Shown here: in pieces, positions 39,857 through 48,805 of the stretch
How the letters are laid out: each line of letters starts with the position of its first letter
How positions within the stretch are numbered: position 1 is the stretch's first letter
From: a virus
IMG/VR virus record: IMGVR_UViG_3300021339_000008
Location: 1 to 53,951 of that record
Strand: one strand, 5' to 3'
Length of the DNA stretch: 53,951 nt
Notes under the pieces: generated by a model
Database searches by the model: none
The model's input: only the letters and a program-made list of their open reading frames with translations
Told to the model about the DNA's origin: nothing
Position numbers and translations under genes: made by a program

Positions 39857-40626
39857 CTGAGATCCGCCACGGCTACACGCTGGCCGACGTCGACCGCCTC
39901 GCCCGGTACGCCGTGCGCACGGACTACCTGCCGAGCGAACCGGACTGGCCGGACCGGGTCGCGGAGGCCCGCTGCGTCATCGTGGAGCGGCTGCTCACCA
40001 CCGTCACCCCACCCGCCCAGTCCGCCGACCTGGTCCGCATCGGCCGCCGGGCGTCGCTGGAGTACGTCCGGCGTCACATGTCCCACCGCGGCTGGCGCAG
40101 CGACCGCGCCGGCGGCTCCGGGGCCAGTGCCGCCTTCCAGCGGTACTGGACCTCCGCCGACCCCGCCCCGATGGAGGAACGGATCGTCGACCGGCTCGCC
40201 GTCCAGCAGATCCTGCCGATGCTGTCACCGTCACAGCGGGAGACCCTGGCAGCTCTGGCCGCGGTCGACGACCAGGCCCGCGCCGCCCAGACCATGGGCC
40301 TGGACTATAGCCAGTACCGGGGTCTGCTCAACCGCTCCCGGCGGCTGTTCCGGGCGTGGTGGCACGAGCACGAGCGGCCATCCGGGGTGTGGCGCGACGA
40401 CCGCCGCAACGGCGCCCGCACCGGACTCGACTCCCTCGGCCGCCCCCGCATCACGGTCTCCGAGCTCGACGCCATCCGCGGCCGCCGCGACGCCGGCGAA
40501 ACCCTCGATGCGCTGGCTGCCGAGCGCGGCATCACCCGGCAGGCGCTCGGCCGACTCCTCCTCGGCAAGACCCGCCCGGCGCCGGACCCAATCGGGGCAC
40601 CCGCCCCACCACTACCGTCCAACTGA
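39853..40626 (+). CDS. Sigma factor-like regulator
   Basis: A 257-aa protein from GTG 39853. Residues about 45-115 look like region 2-type helices, with SHRGWRSDRAGG. Residues about 120-172 match sigma region 4 (LSPSQRETLAALAAVDDQARAAQ, split here by TMGLDYSQYRGLLNRSRRLF). The C-terminus adds a second HTH of resolvase type (ITVSELDAIRGRRD, LAAERGITRQALGRLLL). It may switch transcription to replication and late genes. Confidence 0.65.
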   Translation: MTEIRHGYTLADVDRLARYAVRTDYLPSEPDWPDRVAEARCVIVERLLTTVTPPAQSADLVRIGRRASLEYVRRHMSHRGWRSDRAGGSGASAAFQRYWTSADPAPMEERIVDRLAVQQILPMLSPSQRETLAALAAVDDQARAAQTMGLDYSQYRGLLNRSRRLFRAWWHEHERPSGVWRDDRRNGARTGLDSLGRPRITVSELDAIRGRRDAGETLDALAAERGITRQALGRLLLGKTRPAPDPIGAPAPPLPSN

Positions 40627-40643
40627 TTGCAATAAGGAGACCC

Positions 40644-41159
40644 GTGACCACGCTCAAGATCGACGGCAAACCCACCGCCACCGCCCGCGACGGCATCGAC
40701 GCCTACATCCCCGGCCTCTACGCCACCCCCGGGAAACGCCTCGTCGGGGTCATTGAGCTAGAGCATGTCGAGCGCGTCGAGCCCGCCCCCGGGGCCGACC
40801 GCGAGGCGTCCGTCCGCGTGCGCATCTCCGCCCTGGAGATCGCCAACCCCGACCAGGAGGACCAGCTCCGCCGCGCGCAGCAGGCGCTCTATCTGCACCG
40901 CACCGCCATGGGCACCCTCGGCGAGGACGGCGACTGGCAACTCGCCAAGGACACGCTCGACCGGTGCGCCGGCATGCTCCACGCCCTCGAAGCCGCCCGC
41001 CTCCGCGCCGCCACCAACCACGCCCGCAACCACGCGAGGCGCGTCCTCGCCGTCCCCGAGATCACGGTCGCCGAGATGCGCCACGAACTCGACCAGCTCG
41101 CCGACATGCTCGACGCCACCCTCCGCGCCGTCGAGTTCGACGACCAGGGCGAGGACTGA
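40644..41159 (+). CDS. Helical protein before the replication genes
   Basis: A 171-aa protein, start at GTG 40644 with AAGGAG upstream. It begins with a beta region (TLKIDGKPTATARDGIDAYI) and RLVGVIELEHVERVEPAPGA, then two long helices (DTLDRCAGMLHALEAARLRA and MRHELDQLADMLDATLRAVE). Function unknown. Confidence 0.65.
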   Translation: MTTLKIDGKPTATARDGIDAYIPGLYATPGKRLVGVIELEHVERVEPAPGADREASVRVRISALEIANPDQEDQLRRAQQALYLHRTAMGTLGEDGDWQLAKDTLDRCAGMLHALEAARLRAATNHARNHARRVLAVPEITVAEMRHELDQLADMLDATLRAVEFDDQGED

Positions 41160-41165
41160 CCCCCT

Positions 41166-41405
41166 ATGAACCGCACCACCGACGACCCGACCGGCCGGCC
41201 ACCCACGCCGACCGGCGGGGTCGTCGTGCCCATCGAGACGGCCGCCGAGCTCCGCGGCCGGATACGGCTCGCGCTCGCGCTGTTCGACCACCGCGGCCAC
41301 ACCGCCGACACCGCCCGCCTCGCCGACCGGGCACTCCGCGGGGACTCCATCGCACACCTGGCCGCCGGCGACACCGCCGGACGGCGCACCACGAAGGGGG
41401 CATGA
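41166..41405 (+). CDS. Small protein upstream of the initiator
   Basis: A 79-aa protein, six bases after the previous stop. A Pro/Thr-rich start is followed by helices (ELRGRIRLALALFDHRGHTA). Its stop overlaps the initiator ATG (ATGA), so the two are coupled. Confidence 0.55.
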   Translation: MNRTTDDPTGRPPTPTGGVVVPIETAAELRGRIRLALALFDHRGHTADTARLADRALRGDSIAHLAAGDTAGRRTTKGA

Positions 41406-42481
41406 GGATGGCGCGCGCCACCGACACCGGCACCGGCACCGGCGAACCCGGCTGGATCAAGGTCCACGAACGGATGCCCGAACACCCGAAGATCGAGGGC
41501 CTCTCCGACCGGGCCTTCCGGGTGCTCGTCGAGACCTGGTGCTGGTCCCGCCGCAACCACACCGACGGTCACGTCAAGGCCGCCGTGTGGGCCAAGCGCG
41601 GCACCCCCGCGGCGCGCCGTGAACTGGTCGCGGCCGGCCTCGCCGACCCCACCGCCGACGGCATCGTCATGCACGACTGGCTCGACTGGCAGAAGTCCGC
41701 CGAGGCCCTCGCCGCACTGTCCGCCACCCGCGCCGCAGCCGGCGCCAAGGGCGCCGCAGCCACCGCCCAGCGGCGAGCAAGTGCCGGGGCAAATGCCAGG
41801 GCAAGTGGTGAAGCAAATGCCGAGGCAAACGCTCGGCAAGTGCCCAGGCAAAACTCCGGCAAAACGGCAGCAGAGTCAGAGGAAAGAACTCCTATGGTCT
41901 CGTCTGGGGTAAAACCCCAGACCGCGCGTACACACGTCCAGGCGAGCGCACGCGATAGCGCCCCAACCCCCAGCCCGTCAACCCCTGGCCGCCAGCGCGC
42001 CGCCGACCTCAACGCCACCGCCCGGCGCCCCGACACCCAGCGCATCCTCAGCCAGTTCGAAACCGCCCGCGGAACCCCGCTGCTCAGCGACGTGCGACGC
42101 ACCTACGTCCGGATCGTCGACCAACTCCTCGACGAGGGCGTCCCCGAACACGAGATCGTCGGCGCCCTGCCCGACCTCGCCACCCGCGGCGCCGGCCCCG
42201 CCGTCCTGCCGCACCTCATCGAGGAACGCCGCGCCAAGCAGGCCAGCCGGCCGGTCCACGAACGCCGCCCCGACGAGGTCACCGACGCCGACCTCACCCC
42301 GGCCGTCCTCGACGACATCCTCGGCCCCGACTCCTGGATGGGCGACCCGCCACCCGACGCGATCGAACTCGGACCCGCCGAACCGCGCCGCGCCTGGTAC
42401 GCCGCCCGCCGCGACGAACGCCTCACCGAACGCCGCGCCGAGGCCCGCGCGCTGCTCGCCCGCCGCCAGGTCCCGGCATGA
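41402..42481 (+). CDS. Replication initiator/helicase loader-like protein with internal origin
   Basis: A 359-aa protein. The N-terminal 110 residues (GWIKVHERMPEHPKIEGLSD, RAFRVLVETWCWSRRNHTDG, MHDWLDWQKS) match phage replisome organisers with a winged-helix domain. The middle is an Ala/Asn/Arg-rich linker coded by the iteron array at 41777-41870. The C-terminal part (LSQFETARGTPLLSDVRRTY, DQLLDEGVPEHEIVGAL) may load DnaB, the next gene (ATGA overlap). The arrangement of initiator, internal origin and helicase mirrors lambda O/P. Confidence 0.75.
   Translation: MRMARATDTGTGTGEPGWIKVHERMPEHPKIEGLSDRAFRVLVETWCWSRRNHTDGHVKAAVWAKRGTPAARRELVAAGLADPTADGIVMHDWLDWQKSAEALAALSATRAAAGAKGAAATAQRRASAGANARASGEANAEANARQVPRQNSGKTAAESEERTPMVSSGVKPQTARTHVQASARDSAPTPSPSTPGRQRAADLNATARRPDTQRILSQFETARGTPLLSDVRRTYVRIVDQLLDEGVPEHEIVGALPDLATRGAGPAVLPHLIEERRAKQASRPVHERRPDEVTDADLTPAVLDDILGPDSWMGDPPPDAIELGPAEPRRAWYAARRDERLTERRAEARALLARRQVPA
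41777..41870. repeat. Iteron array, probable replication origin
   Basis: Eight units starting with GCAA occur at 41777, 41789, 41801, 41813, 41825, 41836, 41848 and 41859, spaced 12, 12, 12, 12, 11, 12 and 11 bases. Consensus is about GCAARTGCCRGG. The 11-base steps break the codon phase, so selection acts on DNA rather than protein. An AT-richer stretch and a hairpin follow directly. Confidence 0.75.
41902..41922. repeat. Perfect hairpin next to the iterons
   Basis: GTCTGGGGT and ACCCCAGAC form a perfect 9-pair stem with an AAA loop, 32 bases after the last iteron. With the AGAGGAAAGAACTCCT stretch between, it may be the unwinding or primase-loading part of the origin. Confidence 0.55.
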
Positions 42482-43803
42482 CCGCCGTGGCCGACCCCAC
42501 CGTCGACGAACTCGACGCCGCCCGCGACGGTGTCGGTGTCGACGCCGAACGCGCCTGCCTCGGCGGCGCCCTCTGGTCGTCGACCGCCATCACCGAGATC
42601 GTCGAGATCGTCGACCCCGGCGACTGGTCCCAGCCCAAACACGCCGCCATCGCCGCCGCCATCGCCGCGCTCGCCGACACCGGGCAGGTCATCGAACCCA
42701 CCTCGGTGCTGGCCGAGCTCGAACGCCGCGGTGAGATGCTCCGCGTCGGCGGCGCCCCCTACCTGCACACCCTCCTGGCGGCCGGCAGTCCCGCGTACCT
42801 GCACTACGCCCGGCTCGTCGCCAACCGGGCGCACCTGCGGCGCATCGGCCAGACCGGCCAACGGCTGCAGCAGCTCGCGCTGGTCGGCGACGTCGACGCC
42901 CCCGACGAGGTCCTCGACCGGGCCCGCGCCGACCTCGATGCCGTCGCCGAACGCCGCCGCGGCCGCGAGCTGTATGCGTTCGCCGACCTGCTCAACGCGG
43001 CCGTCGACGGCTACGGCGACCCGATCCCGCCGGGGCTGGCCACCCCGTGGCCGGACCTCGACGAGATCCTCGGCGGCGGCGGGTTGCGCGCCGGCGCCCT
43101 CACCATCGTCGGGGCGAGGCCGGGCGTCGGGAAGTCCGTGATCGCGGTGAACCTCGCCCGGTACGCCGCAGCCGGTGGCGCCGGCGTGCTGGTCGCGTCG
43201 CTGGAGATGCCGCAGGCCGAACTCATGGACCGGCTCGTCGCCGCCGAAGGCCCCGTCGACTACGGCCGGCTCCGCGACCACAAGCTGACCGAGGCCGACT
43301 GGCAGGCCGTCGACCGCGCCGCCGACGCCCTGCGCCACCACCCCATCCGGATCGACGACAACCCGAACGCCACCCTCGCCAGCATCCGCGCCGCCGGCCG
43401 CGACATGACCCGCACCCCGACCGGTCTCGGCCTGCTGGTCATCGACTACCTGCAGCTGATCAAACCGGCCGACTCGCGGCAGCCCCGGCAGGAACAGGTC
43501 GCGGCCGTGGCCCGCGGCTGCAAGCTGCTGGCCCGCGAGCTGGCGGTCCCGGTCGTGGCGCTGTCCGGCATCAACCGCGGCCCCACCGCCCGCGCCTCCG
43601 CCCGACCAACCATGGCCGACCTCCGCGAAAGCGGCGAGATCGAGAACTCCGCCGACCAGATCATCCTGCTGCACCGCGACGACGAGAAGCACGGCGAGAT
43701 CGAACTCGCCGTCGTGAAGAACCGCGCCGGCCGGACCGGGTCGGTGTCCCTGTCCTGGGCCGGGCACTACCAGCGTGCCGCGTCCCTGTCCCGCTACGCC
43801 TGA
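42478..43803 (+). CDS. dnaB: Replicative DNA helicase, DnaB family
   Basis: A 441-aa helicase. The N-terminal domain (to about 150) has AERACLGGALWSSTAITEIV and PYLHTLLAAG, typical of DnaB. The RecA core has Walker A GARPGVGKS (about 212-220), LVASLEMPQAELMDRL, Walker B LLVIDYLQLI and LSGINRGPTARA ... MADLRESGEIENSADQIILL. It unwinds DNA at the phage fork, loaded by the upstream protein. Start is in an ATGA overlap. Confidence 0.9.
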   Translation: MTAVADPTVDELDAARDGVGVDAERACLGGALWSSTAITEIVEIVDPGDWSQPKHAAIAAAIAALADTGQVIEPTSVLAELERRGEMLRVGGAPYLHTLLAAGSPAYLHYARLVANRAHLRRIGQTGQRLQQLALVGDVDAPDEVLDRARADLDAVAERRRGRELYAFADLLNAAVDGYGDPIPPGLATPWPDLDEILGGGGLRAGALTIVGARPGVGKSVIAVNLARYAAAGGAGVLVASLEMPQAELMDRLVAAEGPVDYGRLRDHKLTEADWQAVDRAADALRHHPIRIDDNPNATLASIRAAGRDMTRTPTGLGLLVIDYLQLIKPADSRQPRQEQVAAVARGCKLLARELAVPVVALSGINRGPTARASARPTMADLRESGEIENSADQIILLHRDDEKHGEIELAVVKNRAGRTGSVSLSWAGHYQRAASLSRYA

Positions 43804-43813
43804 ACGGAGCACC

Positions 43814-44053
43814 ATGCCCAACAACCAGTGGTCCGACCCGCTGCCCAGCGCGCCCACCTACACCGGACCCACGCAACCCGTCGACCCACCGCCCCCGCCG
43901 TCGGACCCGCTGCGCGCCGCTGTCCGGGACGCCCTCGCCGAGCACACCCCAGCGGTCAAGATCTGTGCGTGCGGTGTGCAGACCGTCGGGCAGGACTCCC
44001 GCACCGGCCACCTCGAGGACGTCATCGTCGCGGCCCTGGCGAGCAACCGATGA
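43814..44053 (+). CDS. Small Pro-rich protein with CxC
   Basis: A 79-aa protein with CGGAGC upstream. The N-terminal 40 residues are Pro-rich (PVDPPPPPSDP). The end is helical with KICACGVQTVG and two further polar residues. Unknown function; ATGA overlap with the next gene. Confidence 0.55.
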   Translation: MPNNQWSDPLPSAPTYTGPTQPVDPPPPPSDPLRAAVRDALAEHTPAVKICACGVQTVGQDSRTGHLEDVIVAALASNR

Positions 44054-44319
44054 CCGCCGTCGAACCGGCTGCGGTCGGTGACGCCCTGCACCTGAAGACC
44101 GATGGCACCGGCACCATGCACGTCCGTGGCATCGACATCAGCGACGCTGTCACCGGCGTCCGGATCGAGCACCGCGCCGGCATCCCGGTGGTCGTGCGGG
44201 TCGACCTGCGGGGTGTCGAGGTCCGCTCCGGCTTCGGCCAGGTCGAGCTGCCGCCGGCCGCCGTCGAGGCCCTGATCGCGCTCGGCTGGACCCCGCCCGG
44301 CGACGAGGCCGGCCGATGA
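44050..44319 (+). CDS. Small beta protein, unknown function
   Basis: An 89-aa protein with several short strands (VVVRVDLRGVEVRSGFGQVE) and a final helix. No Cys or catalytic motif. ATGA overlaps on both sides with small replication-region genes. Confidence 0.6.
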   Translation: MTAVEPAAVGDALHLKTDGTGTMHVRGIDISDAVTGVRIEHRAGIPVVVRVDLRGVEVRSGFGQVELPPAAVEALIALGWTPPGDEAGR

Positions 44320-44789
44320 CCGCCGCCCTGTTCGACACCCCAGCCGCGCCAGCACCGCAACCCGAACCCCGCATCGAACACGTCCTCACCACGTTCGTCG
44401 CCGGGAAGCCCGCCCCCCAGGGCTCCAAGCGCTACCTCGGCGCCGGCCGGCCGATGATCGAGTCGTCCAAGGCTGTCGCCCCGTGGCGCGCCGACATCCG
44501 CACCCACCTGCTCATCGCCCACGACGGGCCGCCCCTCGCCGGCGCCGTGCACCTGGTGCTGGAGTTCGTGCTCCCGCGCCCGGCCAGCACGCCGAAGCGA
44601 CGCACGCCCGCCGCGGTGAAGCGCCCGGACCTCGACAAGCTGATCCGCGCGGTGCTCGACGCCGTCACGTCGGCCGGGGTGTGGCGCGACGACTCGCAGG
44701 TCGTGCAGCTCGACGTGCGGAAGCGGCTCGCCGAGGCGGACGAGACCACCGGCTGCCGCATCGTGATCGCCCAGGAGATCCCGTCGTGA
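44316..44789 (+). CDS. rusA: RusA-type Holliday junction resolvase
   Basis: A 157-aa endonuclease that cuts four-way junctions made during replication and recombination. Family features are AGKPAPQGSKRYL near 30-41, PDLDKLIRAVLDAVTSAGVW with Asp105 and Asp107, and WRDDSQVVQLDVRKRL with Asp125/126, corresponding to the three Asp of E. coli RusA. It would clear branched DNA before packaging. Start ATG 44316 overlaps the prior stop. Confidence 0.85.
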   Translation: MTAALFDTPAAPAPQPEPRIEHVLTTFVAGKPAPQGSKRYLGAGRPMIESSKAVAPWRADIRTHLLIAHDGPPLAGAVHLVLEFVLPRPASTPKRRTPAAVKRPDLDKLIRAVLDAVTSAGVWRDDSQVVQLDVRKRLAEADETTGCRIVIAQEIPS

Positions 44790-44989
44790 CCACCACGGCC
44801 CACGAGTTCACACCCGACCAGATCGAGGCCAGCATCGCGCGGGCCATCCACGACCGGGAGCTCGCCGTGGTGCCGAGCCTGATCCGCCTGCTCGCCGTGC
44901 AGGCGCCCGACCGCGCGCGGCTGATCATGGACACCATGAAGGTCGGCATCGCCATCAACCGGGCCATCAACCGGGAGCGGACACCGTGA
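44786..44989 (+). CDS. Small helical protein
   Basis: A 67-aa protein from GTG 44786 (GTGA). DQIEASIARAIHDRELAVVP and MKVGIAINRAINRERTP form helices. No known motif. Confidence 0.55.
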   Translation: MTTTAHEFTPDQIEASIARAIHDRELAVVPSLIRLLAVQAPDRARLIMDTMKVGIAINRAINRERTP

Positions 44990-45102
44990 GCAACGGCAGC
45001 CAGCTGGCCGAGTCCGGGCAGGCGTTCACCCGGGACCGCCACACCAACCACCGCATCCGCGCGTCGGCCACCCGGTACGTCCTACGGACGGCAGGGCCGT
45101 GA
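44986..45102 (+). CDS. 38-residue basic peptide before the terminase
   Basis: GTG 44986 overlaps the previous stop (GTGA) and its TGA (45100-45102) overlaps the terminase start (GTGA). The peptide is Arg/His/Thr rich (FTRDRHTNHRIRASATRYVL). Chaining on both sides supports translation. Function unknown. Confidence 0.5.
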   Translation: MSNGSQLAESGQAFTRDRHTNHRIRASATRYVLRTAGP

Positions 45103-45647
45103 CCGCGACAGACGGTGACCGTCCGGGCAGCGAGGTCCAGCCTCGCGACGGCAAAGGAAAGTGGATCAAGGGTCAGGACTCGACCGAGCGTGACACCGAG
45201 GCCGCCCGGCTGCGTGCCCGGTCGTGGACGTGGCAGCGGATCTCCGACCACCTGGGCTACGGCGACGAGGCCAACGTCCGCCGCGCGGTGAGGAAGCTCC
45301 GCGAGGGGATCGTCGAACCGGCCGTTGCCGAGTACCGGGCCGAGATCGTCGCCCAGCTCGAGGAGCTGATGGAGCGGGCGCAGCAGGTGTTGGACACGAC
45401 GCACTACGTGTTCCAGCAGGGCGCCGCTGTGCGGATGCCGGGCACTGTCGAGGATGGTGCGGACAAGGGTGACGGCAGTTTGGTGGAGGACACCGGGCCG
45501 ACGCTGCGGGCCATTGCCGAATTGCGCGCCTTGCTCGACAAGAAGGCCGATGTGGTGGGGGCGAAGGCGCCGGTGAAGGTGGACCAGATGACGAATGCAA
45601 CCGTTCGGTACGAGATCTCGGGAGTAGATATGGAGGCTTTGCGATGA
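45099..45647 (+). CDS. terS: Small terminase subunit candidate
   Basis: A 182-aa protein. An HTH near residues 38-70 (RARSWTWQRISDHLGYGDEA, RRAVRKLREG) is followed by a coiled segment (YRAEIVAQLEELMERAQQV) and a C-terminal helix with IAELRALLDKKADVVGAKA. This order, DNA-binding HTH, oligomer helix, then TerL-contact tail, is standard for TerS. The large subunit gene is 1.6 kb further on, separated by four small genes. GC falls near the 3' end (45580-45640), with a CGAGATCTCG palindrome at 45611-45620. Confidence 0.7.
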   Translation: MTATDGDRPGSEVQPRDGKGKWIKGQDSTERDTEAARLRARSWTWQRISDHLGYGDEANVRRAVRKLREGIVEPAVAEYRAEIVAQLEELMERAQQVLDTTHYVFQQGAAVRMPGTVEDGADKGDGSLVEDTGPTLRAIAELRALLDKKADVVGAKAPVKVDQMTNATVRYEISGVDMEALR

Positions 45648-45994
45648 GCTGGCGCGCGTACGTCATCCCCGAGGTGATGGCCGACCGGGTGCGGCTCGGC
45701 CTGGTGCAGAACCGGTACTCCGACGGCAGGCACGTGGTGGTCGGCACGGACAACGACAACCCCGGTCGGCTGCTCTTCGAGCCGGTGGCCGACGAGGCGG
45801 CGGAGTTCGATCACTGGCGGCTGCCGGCGGTCCCGGTCGAGCTGGCGCGCGAGTTGCTGGACGCGCTGGCCGGGCACTTCGGCGGGACGTCGAACTCGGT
45901 GCAGCTGCGCCGCGACTACGACGCCGAACGCGGTCGCGTCGACCGGCTCATCGGCGCGATCATCGACCACCCCGTCAGGCAGGAGCACCGATGA
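45644..45994 (+). CDS. Conserved small protein between terminase genes
   Basis: A 116-aa protein, ATGA overlap. WRAYVIPEVMADRVRLGLVQ, a beta region (VVVGTDNDNPGRLLFEP) and helical end. Similar proteins occur in this slot in related phages. Role unknown. Confidence 0.6.
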   Translation: MSWRAYVIPEVMADRVRLGLVQNRYSDGRHVVVGTDNDNPGRLLFEPVADEAAEFDHWRLPAVPVELARELLDALAGHFGGTSNSVQLRRDYDAERGRVDRLIGAIIDHPVRQEHR

Positions 45995-46395
45995 ACGACC
46001 CGCTCGCCTCGATGACCCGCGCCCTGCAGGACATCGAGGCGGCAGCCCAGCCGATCGAGCCGCGCCTGACGGTCACGAAGCTGACGCAGTACGTGCCCAT
46101 CTCGACCGAGCTACTGCGCGAGCCGACCGACGCCGAGCGCGCCGAGTGGGCGGCGCAACATGCCGAGGACGCGCTCGACGCCTTGGCTCAGCGGGCGCTT
46201 TACGCCGTGGCGATCGGTAGTGCCACGAACGCCCTGTTGCGTGAGGTGCTGGAGTTGCACCGGCCGGTCGAGGACCACGGCCGCTGGGTGTGCACCGGCT
46301 GCGACTGGGACGGCGTCGACGGTGAGTCGGCGATGTGGCCGTGCCGCACCGCTCGGCTCGTCGGCCTGCCCACCACTGAACGGAGCGGCACGTGA
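45991..46395 (+). CDS. Small zinc-type protein
   Basis: A 134-aa protein. The N-terminal half is helical and acidic; the second half has WVCTGCDWDGVDGES and MWPCRTARL, a C-x2-C ... C pattern preceded by His (RPVEDHG). It probably binds zinc. ATGA start, GTGA end. Confidence 0.6.
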   Translation: MNDPLASMTRALQDIEAAAQPIEPRLTVTKLTQYVPISTELLREPTDAERAEWAAQHAEDALDALAQRALYAVAIGSATNALLREVLELHRPVEDHGRWVCTGCDWDGVDGESAMWPCRTARLVGLPTTERSGT

Positions 46396-46724
46396 CCGAC
46401 CAGCCAGCCGCGGCCGTGGCCCACGTGGTCGTCGGGTTCGCCTCCGACGTGCAGCCAGAGACGGGCCTGTTCGGCACGCCCGTGCGGATGATCCCGATGC
46501 CGGACCTGCCGGGCTGCGAGCAGGTGTTCCTGACCCTGGCCGTCGCACGGGAGGTGTTCGACGAGGTGGATCGGACGTGGTTCGCCGCCCACCTCGGCAG
46601 CAAGATCGCCGACAAGGTCCGCGAGCTGATCACGCGCGGACCCACCTCGACGGTGGCGGTCACCGAGTGGCCCGACGACCTCCCCGAGGCGGAGATCGCC
46701 GTCACCGACGGGAGCACGACGTGA
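46392..46724 (+). CDS. Small protein, unknown function
   Basis: A 110-aa protein from GTG 46392 (GTGA). Short strands (AHVVVGFASDVQPETG) and a helix (SKIADKVRELITRG) are predicted, and the end is acidic. No family recognised. Confidence 0.6.
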   Translation: MTDQPAAAVAHVVVGFASDVQPETGLFGTPVRMIPMPDLPGCEQVFLTLAVAREVFDEVDRTWFAAHLGSKIADKVRELITRGPTSTVAVTEWPDDLPEAEIAVTDGSTT

Positions 46725-47287
46725 GCCGCCTCATTCGTGGTGCCGAAACGAGAACCACCTCCGGATCAACCCTGGTCAACACGGTTGACCGTCTCCGGTG
46801 GCGGCTGAGCCGCGCGTGGTTCGGCTGCCCGCTGTGCCGCCGCCGGTTCGGCGACCACACCGAGTGCAGCCAGGCTGTCGATCAGGCGCTGGAGGCCGCG
46901 CTCGACGTCGCCAACCGCCTCGACCGCATCGAAGTGACCGTGCTCCCGGCCGAGGACTTCCTCGACGACATGCCCCCGCTCGTGCGGGTCACCGGCGTGC
47001 TCGACGGGACGCCGTTCAGCACCACCATGCTCGCCGCCACCTGGAGCGACGAGCACCCGCACGGCGGGCCGCGCCTCCGCCTGCTGGAGCGGCTCACCGC
47101 CGAGGCCGAGATCGAGCGGCGGTTCATCGGCGTCCTCGACGGGTGGCGGCCGACCGGCATCCTCACCGGTGGCAACTGGGACGGCGACGTTGCCGCGTTC
47201 CGACGGTCCGAGATCGACGCCCCGAGCCGGCCGCCGCTCACCGTCGACGAGGTGCCAGACACAGCGGCCAACGGCCCACCCGGCTGA
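46721..47287 (+). CDS. Protein with Cys-rich segment upstream of TerL
   Basis: A 188-aa protein from GTG 46721 (GTGA). FGCPLCRRRFGDHTECSQAV has the ligand order C-x2-C ... H-x2-C for one zinc; a mixed region follows with FSTTMLAATWSDEHPHGGPR and helices. It may be a nucleic acid or terminase accessory protein, but that is only context. Confidence 0.6.
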   Translation: MSRLIRGAETRTTSGSTLVNTVDRLRWRLSRAWFGCPLCRRRFGDHTECSQAVDQALEAALDVANRLDRIEVTVLPAEDFLDDMPPLVRVTGVLDGTPFSTTMLAATWSDEHPHGGPRLRLLERLTAEAEIERRFIGVLDGWRPTGILTGGNWDGDVAAFRRSEIDAPSRPPLTVDEVPDTAANGPPG

Positions 47288-47289
47288 CC

Positions 47290-48714
47290 ATGACCGCCAC
47301 CATCGTCGAGCACGTCTACCGGCCACGCGGCTCGGCCATCGAGCTGATGGAGTGCCGCGACGGACAGGTCCTCGTCCGCGGCCCAGCCGGCACCGGCAAG
47401 TCCCGCGCCTGCTTGGAGAAGATCCACCTGCTGTGCCTGCTCCACCCCGGCATGCGCGGACTCATGGTGCGCAAGACGAACGTGTCGCTGACGTCGACGG
47501 CGCTGGTCACCTACCGCGAGCACGTCGCCAAGGAGGCGCTCGACGCGGGCATCGTCTGGTTCTACGGCGGCAGCAAGAGCGAGGCCGCGCAGTACCGGTT
47601 CACCAACGGCTCGACCATCACCGTCGGCGGCCTCGACAACCCAGCCGCCTCCATGAAGATCATGTCCAGCGAGTACGACATCGTCTACGCGCAAGAGGCA
47701 ACCGAACTCACCGAGGACGACTGGGAGAAGATCACCACCAGGCTGCGGAACAACCGCATCCCCTTCCAGCAGGTCATCGCCGACTGCAACCCCGACATGC
47801 CCACCCACTGGTTGAACGTGCGCTGCGACCGCCGGCAGACCACCGGCCTGGAGTCCCGCCACTGGGAGAACCCACGCCTCTACGACGAACACATCAACCC
47901 CGACAGCGCCGCCAAGACGTACACCCTCACCGACGGTGGCAGGCAGTACATGGCCATCCTCGACGCCCTCACCGGCGTCCGCCGCGCCCGACTCCGCGAC
48001 GGCCTGTGGGTGGCCGCCGAAGGCATGATCTACGCCGGTGAGTGGGACCCCGCGATCCACCACATCCCGCGGTTCCCCATCCCCGACGACTGGCCCCGCT
48101 ACTGGGTGGTCGACTTCGGGTACAACCACCCGTTCGTCTGCCAACGCTGGGCCGAAGACCCCGACGGCCGGCTGTTCATGTACGGCGAGCGGTACCGCAC
48201 CGGGCAGACCGTCGACGTGCACGCGGTCGGGATCATGGCCGCCGTCTCGAAGGCCGACCCGGACTACGTGCATCCCGAGGGCGACGAGCGCTTCGCGCAC
48301 CACGGCCGGATCTGGACGGAGCCGCGGCCGCGGGCGTTGATCTGCGACCACGACGCCGAGAACCGCGCGCAGCTGTGCAGGCAGCTCGGCATGACCACCA
48401 AGGCGGCGCACAAGAAGGTGCTGGCCGGGATCCAGGCGGTGCAGCAGCGGCTGAAGCCGGCCGGCGACGGTCGGCCGCGGCTGGCGCTGCTGCGCGACTC
48501 GCTGGATCACGCGCCGGACGCGGCGCAGGCCGCGGCGAAGCTGCCGACGTCCACGGCCGAGGAGCTGCCGGGCTACGTGTGGGCGATCAAGCCGGGCGGC
48601 ACGCTCAAGGAAGAGCCGCACAAAGAGGGCGACGACGGCTGTGACGGCGCGCGCTACATGGTCGCGTACAAGGACCTGAAGGGCCGTCCGCGGGGCGACC
48701 GCTACCTGGGGTAG
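47290..48714 (+). CDS. terL: Large terminase subunit (TerL)
   Basis: A 474-aa packaging motor and nuclease. The ATPase has Walker A GPAGTGKS (31-38) and Walker B IVYAQE (131-136) with the catalytic Glu. The nuclease domain has Asp275 in VVDFGYNHPF and Asp353/Asp355 in LICDHDAEN, plus acidic GDDGCDGARYM near the end, as in terminase 2-type RNase H folds. ATG 47290 lies two bases after the previous stop. The closest family comparison would tell the packaging type (cos or headful). Confidence 0.9.
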   Translation: MTATIVEHVYRPRGSAIELMECRDGQVLVRGPAGTGKSRACLEKIHLLCLLHPGMRGLMVRKTNVSLTSTALVTYREHVAKEALDAGIVWFYGGSKSEAAQYRFTNGSTITVGGLDNPAASMKIMSSEYDIVYAQEATELTEDDWEKITTRLRNNRIPFQQVIADCNPDMPTHWLNVRCDRRQTTGLESRHWENPRLYDEHINPDSAAKTYTLTDGGRQYMAILDALTGVRRARLRDGLWVAAEGMIYAGEWDPAIHHIPRFPIPDDWPRYWVVDFGYNHPFVCQRWAEDPDGRLFMYGERYRTGQTVDVHAVGIMAAVSKADPDYVHPEGDERFAHHGRIWTEPRPRALICDHDAENRAQLCRQLGMTTKAAHKKVLAGIQAVQQRLKPAGDGRPRLALLRDSLDHAPDAAQAAAKLPTSTAEELPGYVWAIKPGGTLKEEPHKEGDDGCDGARYMVAYKDLKGRPRGDRYLG

Positions 48715-48805
48715 ACCGCCCCCCTGAACGCCCCGAAACCGCAAGATCTTCTGCTCAAGGTGCGATCTAGCACGCCACGCGGGAGAATCTTCGGCAGCGC
48801 TGTTC

